Origin: Nitrospirota bacterium
Lineage (GTDB): Bacteria; Nitrospirota; Nitrospiria; Nitrospirales; Nitrospiraceae
Direction of reading: 5' to 3'
Assembly: GCA_016201805.1 (NCBI GenBank)
Contig: JACQCB010000169.1
Location: 1-9,200, forward strand
Length of the DNA: 9,200 bases
The notes under the pieces were generated by a model that worked only from the letters and a program-made list of their open reading frames with translations, had not been told where the DNA came from and did no database searches. This document shows positions 1 to 4,387 of this stretch, piece by piece. Position 1 is the first letter of the stretch. Every line of letters begins with the position of its first letter. The position numbers and the translations under genes were made by a program.

Positions 1-743
1 GCTTGAGGCATGTGGCCGGCATGCAGGAGCGCGTCCGCAATCTGGGCGTCGTCAAGCATCTTGGTCAAGCCATCCGTGCAGAGCAGGAGGCGATCGCCTG
101 GCTGCAACAGGTGCGCGGAGAGGGTCGGCGTCGCGGAAGCTTCGGTGCCTAGCGCGTTGGTCAACATGTGGCGAAGCGGGTGAGTCAGTGCCTCCTCCGG
201 TGACAGCAAGCCTTGCCGGATCCGGTCCTCCACCCAGGAATGGTCTCGTGTGAGGCGGGTCAGTGACTGGTCTCGAAAGAGGTAGGCGCGGCTGTCGCCG
301 AGGTGGGCTGTCGTGGCCTGCGTGGTCTGTGGGAGGGGTGCGGAGTCCGGGTTGGAAGATGGGCTGGAAGAAGGAACGGCGCGAAGGTGTAGGACGACGA
401 CCGTCGTTCCCATCCCCGCTAACGCAGGCTGTGTGATCGCTTCCGCGCGGATCGCTTGGTTGGCAGCACGAATCGCCTCGCGCAGTGCCGTGGAGGGGTG
501 CTTTTGTGAAGGATTGTCCGGGTGATGTTGCGGAAACCGCCCGAACGAGTCGCATGACGACGCGATCGTCTCGACCGCCAGACGGCTGGCCACCTTTCCT
601 CCGGCACGGCCCCCCATGCCGTCGGCGACGATCCAGAGGCCGTACTCGTTCAGAACGGCAAAGGCGTCCTGGTTGGACTGACGGACCAAGCCGATGTGCG
701 TCAGGCCGGCGCTTCTCCAGATTTGGCTACAGGGCTGCTCCAC
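1..743 (-). CDS. PP2C-family Ser/Thr protein phosphatase (C-terminus cut by window edge)
   Basis: A metal-dependent protein phosphatase of the bacterial PP2C type (Stp/PrpC-like), expected to be cytosolic and to remove phosphate from Ser/Thr of proteins phosphorylated by Hanks-type kinases. The 247 visible residues carry the family motifs in order: RQSNQDAF (about 21-28, metal-binding Asp26), VADGMGG (39-45, Asp41), GMGTTVVV (110-117), HLGDSRAYL (147-155, Asp150), LTRDHSW (164-170) and LLLCTDGL (219-226, Asp224). The final Asp-Asn motif lies beyond the window. I place the start at a GTG (743-741) with a purine-rich stretch upstream. It overlaps the end of the exonuclease gene by 17 bases, which suggests translational coupling. 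No ATG lies in frame between it and the first motif. A Pro/Ser/Thr-rich stretch of about 20 residues (123-144) separates two core motifs. No transmembrane segment is visible. The family call is firm; the exact start is less certain. Confidence 0.9.
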   Translation of the reverse strand, partial: MEQPCSQIWRSAGLTHIGLVRQSNQDAFAVLNEYGLWIVADGMGGRAGGKVASRLAVETIASSCDSFGRFPQHHPDNPSQKHPSTALREAIRAANQAIRAEAITQPALAGMGTTVVVLHLRAVPSSSPSSNPDSAPLPQTTQATTAHLGDSRAYLFRDQSLTRLTRDHSWVEDRIRQGLLSPEEALTHPLRHMLTNALGTEASATPTLSAHLLQPGDRLLLCTDGLTKMLDDAQIADALLHAGHMPQ

Positions 744-1533
744 GCGAATCCTGTTTCCCCACAGCCGGTGGCGGAATGGCCGGACCGTAGCGCGTCTGCA
801 ACTGGTCGTAAATGAGGGTTGCGAGGGGCTCCAGGTTCCGGACGTCGGCCTCGTTATAGCGGAGCAAAAGGTCGAGCGCGGCTGTCTGTCCGTGATGACG
901 CCAGGTGTTCCACAATCTGACGGCTTCCCAGCCGTCCAGCCCCTGGAGGTCGGATGCTCGTTGAATGCCGACTTCCGACTCAATCCGTTTGAGTCCTCCG
1001 CTGAGCCCCAGGCGCTTGGCCGCGAAGCAGAGGTCGAAGTGCGGGAGATCGGCAATCAACCCAGGAAATTTTGCGCGTAGGTAGGGGAGATCGAAAATGC
1101 TCCCGAAGAACGTGATGATGAGGCTGTGTTGCGTGAGTTCGGCGTTGAGCCGCTCTTCGGACAGCGAGTCGCCCTGCACCAGGCTGATCATCCGTCCGTT
1201 TGCGTAGAGCCCCACCACCGTCACCTCGCCGTGAAGCGGAGGCTCACCGGTGGTTTCGATGTCCAGATAGACGGCGCCGGTTTTGAACGCTTCGAAGAGG
1301 CGCCAGTGGTCGCGGGACTTCAGGCAATGCGAAAAGTAGCGCGACTGCCCCGTCTGCAAGTGGTGCATCGCGGCGGCAATGTCGAGATCGTAGGCCTGTT
1401 TCCGTCCCGGCGAGATGCCCGGCAGTGCCGTCCGCGCGAGAAATGTCCGCCAATCTGCGACGCCGTCTTCCCAGAGCCGCCGTTCGGTACACTCGCCGAT
1501 GCCCTTGAGTAGCACAAATGAGGATTGAATCAT
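727..1533 (-). CDS. RNase H-like (DEDD) exonuclease domain protein, YprB-like
   Basis: A 268-residue protein of the RNase H-like superfamily (PF13482 type, as in Bacillus YprB), predicted to be a 3'-5' nuclease. Substrate and role are unknown. The N-terminal part has a helix-hairpin-helix-like signature, LKGIGECTERRLWEDGV (9-25), typical of these proteins. The catalytic domain shows YLDIETTG (89-96, Asp91 and Glu93), ITFFGSIFDLPYL (140-152, Asp148), HFDLCFAAKRLGLSGGLKRI (165-184) and RYNEADVRNLEPLA (225-238, Asp230). Together these supply the DEDD metal ligands. The frame stays open upstream to 1785, but I chose the ATG at 1533 because the HhH-like motif begins right after it and the longer version has no family-like sequence. 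There is no strong Shine-Dalgarno. The PP2C gene follows with a 17-base overlap, so the two are probably co-expressed. A hairpin lies just upstream of the start. Confidence 0.88.
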   Translation of the reverse strand: MIQSSFVLLKGIGECTERRLWEDGVADWRTFLARTALPGISPGRKQAYDLDIAAAMHHLQTGQSRYFSHCLKSRDHWRLFEAFKTGAVYLDIETTGEPPLHGEVTVVGLYANGRMISLVQGDSLSEERLNAELTQHSLIITFFGSIFDLPYLRAKFPGLIADLPHFDLCFAAKRLGLSGGLKRIESEVGIQRASDLQGLDGWEAVRLWNTWRHHGQTAALDLLLRYNEADVRNLEPLATLIYDQLQTRYGPAIPPPAVGKQDSRGAAL

Positions 1534-1546
1534 GGTGGAGCAGAAG

Positions 1547-1576
1547 CCGGCGCAATGGACGCTGGTTTTGCGCCGG
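1547..1576 (-). promoter_or_regulatory. Perfect 9-bp inverted repeat in the exonuclease leader
   Basis: The sequence shows CCGGCGCAA, 12 bases, then TTGCGCCGG, a perfect dyad. It ends 13 bases upstream of the exonuclease ATG and lies just downstream of the minus-strand -10 candidate. It could be an operator, or a hairpin at the 5' end of the exonuclease mRNA that affects its stability or translation. There is no U-tract after it on either strand, so a terminator is unlikely. Confidence 0.55.
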
Positions 1577-1606
1577 ATTCTAGCCTTGATTTCAGCCTGG
1601 AAACAA
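1577..1606 (-). promoter_or_regulatory. Candidate sigma70-type promoter for the exonuclease-PP2C unit
   Basis: On the minus strand TTGTTT (1606-1601) is followed after 18 bases by TAGAAT (1582-1577). The expected transcription start is near 1570, at the edge of the inverted repeat at 1547-1576, giving a leader of roughly 37 bases. Called from consensus similarity only. Confidence 0.4.
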
Positions 1607-1614
1607 GCTAAATT
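1586..1614 (+). promoter_or_regulatory. Candidate sigma70-type promoter for the rightward unit
   Basis: TTGATT (1586-1591), a 17-base spacer and TAAATT (1609-1614) match the -35/-10 pattern on the plus strand. They lie 82 bases before the cyclophilin-like gene. The -35 box falls inside the spacer of the opposing minus-strand promoter, so the two polymerases would compete for the same DNA. Called from consensus similarity only. Confidence 0.4.
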
Positions 1615-1696
1615 CCGCTTGCGCGATGCCTGCAAGTCGTGCCTCTTCACGGGGCTTCCATCGCGGCAGTACGCGGCAGTGTTGGATGTGAATACT

Positions 1697-2080
1697 ATGG
1701 ACAACGGGATCAGGCGGATTACGATCGCTGTAGGCGGGCTCACGCTTGACGCGGAGTTAAAGATAAACAAGACCGCCGATGCCATTTATGCGGCTTTGCC
1801 GGTAGAGGCCTCGCTGAATACGTGGGGTGAGGAATTCTATTTCAAAATTCCCGGGGTGAAGGATCAGCGGGAGACGGCGACGACGCAGGTGAAGGTGGGG
1901 GACCTGGCTTTCTGGGGAGCCGGAGAAGTCCTGGCGATTTTTTTCGGGAGAACGCCGATGAGCCTGGGTGCAGATCCGGTGCCGGCCGACCGGGTGAATG
2001 TCGTGGGGCGCATCGTCGGAGATGCCACGATCTTGCGACAGGCCATGGATGCGACGAAAATCCGAGTCGACAAGGCCTGA
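1697..2080 (+). CDS. Cyclophilin-like fold protein (TM1367/PF04126 type)
   Basis: A 127-residue soluble protein resembling the small cyclophilin-like beta-barrel family typified by Thermotoga TM1367. Signature stretches are TWGEEFYFKIPG (42-53) and VGDLAFWGAGEVLAIFFGRTP (67-87, split as VGDLAFWGAGEV and LAIFFGRTP), followed by DRVNVVGRI (98-106). Members share the cyclophilin barrel fold, but to my knowledge peptidyl-prolyl isomerase activity is not established and the function is open. The frame is open upstream to 1532. I chose the ATG at 1697 because the family-like sequence begins there, a GGAT sits 9 bases upstream, and the resulting length fits the family. An in-frame GTG at 1688 is an alternative. 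It is the first gene of the rightward unit, 32 bases before the first DUF507 gene. No signal peptide is visible. Confidence 0.8.
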   Translation: MDNGIRRITIAVGGLTLDAELKINKTADAIYAALPVEASLNTWGEEFYFKIPGVKDQRETATTQVKVGDLAFWGAGEVLAIFFGRTPMSLGADPVPADRVNVVGRIVGDATILRQAMDATKIRVDKA

Positions 2081-2112
2081 GAACGTAATAGGTCTGGCAC
2101 AAGGGGCGTGTG

Positions 2113-2394
2113 ATGAGGCTTTCGAAGGAACGAATCGGCCACATGGCCGGGGTTTTGGTCGCGCATCTCCGAAAGGAAGGGCAACTGGAGGTGCAGGGGC
2201 CGGAGAAAGCCCTTGTCGAGGTCCTGGATCATGCCATCACGGATGAGTTGATGGTCGAAGATCGATTGAACGTCGAGGTCCGCGGGCTGTTGAAAGCCTA
2301 CGAGGCGGAGATTGAAAAAGGACATGTGGACTACCAGAAGATGTTTGTGATGATCAAGCAGAAGTTGGTCAGGGAGCGGGGAGTGATCCTGTGA
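2113..2394 (+). CDS. DUF507 family protein, first of a tandem pair
   Basis: A 93-residue, mostly helical, highly charged cytosolic protein. The N-terminal MRLSKERIGHMAG, the central EDRLNVEVRGLL (about 50-61) and the C-terminal tail MIKQKLVRERGVIL are typical of DUF507 proteins (PF04368) of the subtype ending in a K-K-L-rich tail. The biochemical role of DUF507 is unknown. The start is set by AAGGGG about 7 bases before the ATG at 2113; a GTG immediately upstream (2110) is in frame but too close to that site. It follows the cyclophilin-like gene by 32 bases and precedes a second, quite different DUF507 gene by 79 bases, so co-expression is likely. Confidence 0.85.
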   Translation: MRLSKERIGHMAGVLVAHLRKEGQLEVQGPEKALVEVLDHAITDELMVEDRLNVEVRGLLKAYEAEIEKGHVDYQKMFVMIKQKLVRERGVIL

Positions 2395-2400
2395 GAAAGA

Positions 2401-2425
2401 GGCTGTCGGCCCTTAGCCGTCAGCT
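2401..2425 (+). other. Imperfect hairpin between the two DUF507 genes
   Basis: GCTGTCGGC (2402-2410), loop CCTTA and GCCGTCAGC (2416-2424) pair over nine positions with one mismatch, plus a possible G-U at the base. No T-run follows, so it is not a standard intrinsic terminator. It could be an RNA processing or stability element, or a remnant of a dispersed intergenic repeat. Confidence 0.4.
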
Positions 2426-2473
2426 CCCAGTGTATCTCGGATCCAAGAGCGTGAAGCTGATGGCTTGCTGAAG

Positions 2474-2752
2474 ATGTTGCTCAGCGACGACAAAGTGATG
2501 CATCTTGCGCACGTCATCCTTGCCTGCCTCAAGAAGGCGCCGGCGGCACGGCTCATAGGGGATGAAGCGCTGGTCCTTCGCGAGATCAAGCGGGTGCTTG
2601 CCGTGGAGGTGAGCCAGGAAGAACAGGTCGATCAGGTGGTGCGGGGCCGATTGGCCTCCTATTCTCGGCTGATTGCCGAGGGGAGTTCGGAATGGGAAGT
2701 CCTGTATCGCAAAGCGTTCGAAGACGAGCTTCGCAAACACAACAAACCGTGA
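2474..2752 (+). CDS. DUF507 family protein, second of a tandem pair
   Basis: A 92-residue soluble helical protein with the classic DUF507 pattern: MLLSDDKVMHLAHVIL at the N-terminus, VLREIKRVLAVEVSQEE (about 35-51), VVRGRLASYSR (56-66) and EGSSEWEVLYRKAFEDEL near the C-terminus. Its function is unknown. The frame opens at a TTG at 2465, but the ATG at 2474 gives the conserved family N-terminus directly. No strong Shine-Dalgarno is visible, so translation may depend on the upstream gene or on a start near the adjacent TTG. It differs from the preceding DUF507 protein by much more than a recent duplication would allow, so the two look like old, separate subtypes. The TPR lipoprotein follows after 37 bases. 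Confidence 0.87.
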   Translation: MLLSDDKVMHLAHVILACLKKAPAARLIGDEALVLREIKRVLAVEVSQEEQVDQVVRGRLASYSRLIAEGSSEWEVLYRKAFEDELRKHNKP

Positions 2753-2789
2753 GGACGACGGCGCTTCCCCTATCCGCTCAGAGGCGACT

Positions 2790-3236
2790 ATGAGATTCAT
2801 CGCATCGTGGCTTGTGATCGGCTGGCTGCTCTGGCTCCCCGCTTGCGCCGGTCCGGAGAAGCCGAAACCGAGAATGCCCTTGCCGGTTGCGTTGAGTTCT
2901 CCCGGCCCGGTCAGGCAATTGACGGAGCAGGGCATGCGCGACTATAAGAACGGGCGCTTTGAAGAGGCCAAGGCGGCTTTTCAGCAAGCGATGGCCGGCG
3001 CGCCGAAGTCCGGGCAGGCCCATTACAACCTGGGGCTGGCGCTCTACGCGTTGGGAGACACGGACGAAGCGCGGGAGCATTTTATCGAAGCCGCCAATCT
3101 GGAGCCCGGCAACAAGGACATCTGGGACTCGCCGGCCTTGCGTCCCTATGGCGCGCCGGATCCGAACATCGTCAAGAAGCAGAAGGAGTATCAGGGCAAA
3201 CGGCCCTCGGGTGGAGGTATGGGAGGGGTTCGATAA
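2790..3236 (+). CDS. Small TPR-repeat lipoprotein
   Basis: A 148-residue predicted lipoprotein. Residues 1-18 form a signal peptide with an early Arg and a hydrophobic core, and L-P-A-C (16-19) is a clear lipobox with Cys19 as the lipidated residue. A Pro-rich linker (22-40) leads to two tetratricopeptide repeats, about 42-75 (EQGMRDYKNGRFEEAKAAFQ) and 76-109 (HYNLGLALYALGDTDEAREH). A short Gly/Lys-rich tail follows. TPRs bind partner proteins, so it probably acts as an envelope scaffold. The residue after the lipid Cys is Ala, not Asp, which would favour the outer membrane under the E. coli sorting rule. The ATG at 2790 is chosen because it starts the signal peptide. It is the last gene of the rightward unit; the next 277 bases hold no gene I can support. 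Confidence 0.85.
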   Translation: MRFIASWLVIGWLLWLPACAGPEKPKPRMPLPVALSSPGPVRQLTEQGMRDYKNGRFEEAKAAFQQAMAGAPKSGQAHYNLGLALYALGDTDEAREHFIEAANLEPGNKDIWDSPALRPYGAPDPNIVKKQKEYQGKRPSGGGMGGVR

Positions 3237-3462
3237 GGAGCGAGCCCCGCGGATGGCTGTGGAGGGCCGGCCGGTCTCTTATCCAGGGCGCAGTATGGCC
3301 CACGTTTCCGGGTGTTCCTTCCCGCAGGTCCCTCTTTCCAGCCAGATGACTTGCCAGTAGGCCAAGTTGGCCGATCGATCATGCAATCCCTTGTGAGCCT
3401 CTGTGAACACGCGCGTCCGGCGCTCCGTTACGTTGGGCGTTGCAGGACCATGGCGGAGGGAT

Positions 3463-3483
3463 GCTTGCCGAGGCGAGGCAAGC
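3463..3483 (+). promoter_or_regulatory. Inverted repeat overlapping the bcp -35 region (candidate operator)
   Basis: GCTTGCC, seven bases, then GGCAAGC form a perfect 7-bp dyad with arms one helical turn and a third apart (14-base centre spacing). The left arm contains the candidate -35 box of bcp. That position suits a transcription factor that controls polymerase access. No known regulator is assigned. Confidence 0.4.
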
Positions 3484-3493
3484 CGAGTACTAT
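3465..3493 (+). promoter_or_regulatory. Candidate sigma70-type promoter for bcp
   Basis: TTGCCG (3465-3470), a 17-base spacer and TACTAT (3488-3493) match the consensus pattern. Transcription would begin near 3500, giving a very short leader that still contains GAAGG upstream of the ATG at 3514. Called by pattern only. Confidence 0.4.
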
Positions 3494-3513
3494 GCGTGGA
3501 GAAGGCGCACGGG

Positions 3514-3981
3514 ATGGCAACAGAATTAGCTGAGGGAGATAAGGCGCCCGATTGGTCGCTCCCGGATGAGCAGGGGAAGACCGTGCGCTTGAAAGATTTC
3601 AGGGGGAGCCCCGTAGCGCTGTACTTCTATCCAAAAGACAATACGCCAGGATGCACGAAGGAAGCCTGTGGCTTTCGCGATTCGATCGCGCGGATTCGGA
3701 AAACGGGCGCGGTGGTCTTGGGTGTGAGTCTGGACGGGCCGGGCGCACATAGGAAGTTTATCGCCAAGTTCGACCTGCCCTTCTCGCTGCTGTGCGACGA
3801 GGATGCCCGGGTGTCCAAAGCCTATGGCGTCTACAAGGAAAAGAGCATGTACGGGAAGAAGTACTGGGGTATCGAGCGCAGCACCTTTGTGATCGACTGG
3901 GCCGGCGTGCTCAAAGCGGTGTTCCGCAAGGTGAAGGTGGACGGCCACGTGGAAGAAGTGCTGGCGGCGCTGAAAGCGTAG
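3514..3981 (+). CDS. bcp: Thioredoxin-dependent peroxiredoxin, Bcp/PrxQ type
   Basis: A 155-residue cytosolic peroxiredoxin of the Bcp/PrxQ subfamily, which reduces hydrogen peroxide and organic hydroperoxides using thioredoxin. The catalytic segment YPKDNTPGCTKEACGFRD (39-56) holds the peroxidatic Cys47 in T-P-G-C-T. The resolving Cys52 lies five residues on, the arrangement seen in E. coli Bcp and many PrxQ proteins. Later stretches GVSLDG, LPFSLLCDED, YGVYKEK and RSTFVIDWAG are also family-typical. The frame is open upstream to 3403, but the ATG at 3514 has GGAGAAGG eight bases upstream and gives the normal family length. The gene stands apart from its neighbours, with a promoter and dyad candidate directly upstream, so it is probably transcribed on its own. 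Confidence 0.95.
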   Translation: MATELAEGDKAPDWSLPDEQGKTVRLKDFRGSPVALYFYPKDNTPGCTKEACGFRDSIARIRKTGAVVLGVSLDGPGAHRKFIAKFDLPFSLLCDEDARVSKAYGVYKEKSMYGKKYWGIERSTFVIDWAGVLKAVFRKVKVDGHVEEVLAALKA

Positions 3982-4048
3982 GCGCGAGGCAAGAGGCTAG
4001 GGGCTATAGGCATAGTGGCAACGTTATGGGTGAGAGACGAGCTATCTT

Positions 4049-4073
4049 GGCGTCGGGTTTACCCATCGCCTTT
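4049..4073 (+). terminator. Weak hairpin after bcp
   Basis: GGCG-TC-GGGT and ACCC-AT-CGCC pair around a two-base internal mismatch, followed by TTT only. The stem is GC-rich but the T-run is short. It may end bcp transcription or do nothing. An alternative pairing uses ATGGGT at 4026-4031 with ACCCAT at 4061-4066. Confidence 0.25.
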
Positions 4074-4101
4074 CGCCGATTGCCGCTAGCCTGACGAAGT
4101 C

Positions 4102-4341
4102 ATGGATATCCGCGAAAAAACCTGGCACGGCTTGCGTGCGGCCTCCCTGTCGATCATCGCCGGACTGGGGCATTTGTATCTCGGTGAGAAGCGCGGCTAT
4201 GCCATCATCGGCTTCGGCCTGGCCCTGGCGGTCGTGTCGCGAGTGCTCTGGAGACCGGCCGAACTCCTCTATCTCAGTCTCGCGATTTTTTCCGCCGTGG
4301 ATGCCTATTCGATCGCCAAGCGCGGGCATGGCCTGATGTGA
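4102..4341 (+). CDS. Small two-helix membrane protein, TM2-like
   Basis: A 79-residue predicted inner-membrane protein. A short basic N-terminus leads into LSIIAGLGHLYLGEKRGYA (16-34), which resembles the G-x-G-x-x-Y-L-G turn of TM2-domain and related small membrane proteins. Two hydrophobic segments follow at about 32-49 and 54-70, separated by a short loop containing Arg-Pro. The function is unknown. The ATG at 4102 has only a weak Shine-Dalgarno-like stretch (GACGAAG). The open frame, membrane pattern and motif support a real gene. It lies 46 bases before the aminotransferase in the same direction. No partner can be inferred from the sequence itself. Confidence 0.7.
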   Translation: MDIREKTWHGLRAASLSIIAGLGHLYLGEKRGYAIIGFGLALAVVSRVLWRPAELLYLSLAIFSAVDAYSIAKRGHGLM

Positions 4342-4375
4342 GGCGTCGTATTGCGGGGAGACGTCCGTCCTAGCC

Positions 4376-4383
4376 GGGAGGTG
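4376..4383 (+). promoter_or_regulatory. Strong ribosome binding site that fixes the aminotransferase GTG start
   Basis: GGGAGGTG lies four bases before the GTG at 4388 (GGAGG core with a six-base spacer). It is the best Shine-Dalgarno in the window and decides the non-ATG start of the aminotransferase. Confidence 0.7.
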
Positions 4384-4387
4384 TACG

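Noticed and set aside
52..555. Minus-strand open frame of 167 codons inside the phosphatase
   Set aside because: It overlaps the PP2C reading frame, which carries all the ordered catalytic motifs. This one is Arg/Pro/Ser-rich with no domain.
1534..1785. N-terminal extension of the exonuclease frame up to 1785
   Set aside because: The extension runs antisense through the divergent promoter region and into the cyclophilin-like gene, and has no family-like sequence. The conserved N-terminal motif begins just after the ATG at 1533.
2420..2935. Minus-strand open frame of 171 codons opposite the second DUF507 gene and the TPR lipoprotein
   Set aside because: It lies antisense to two recognised genes and shows no motif of its own.
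3237..3462. Possible small genes in the gap before bcp, including a GGCCAA-G-TTGGCC dyad at 3360-3372
   Set aside because: Short frames here lack ribosome binding sites and coherent protein features. The 6-bp dyad is short enough to occur by chance in GC-rich DNA.
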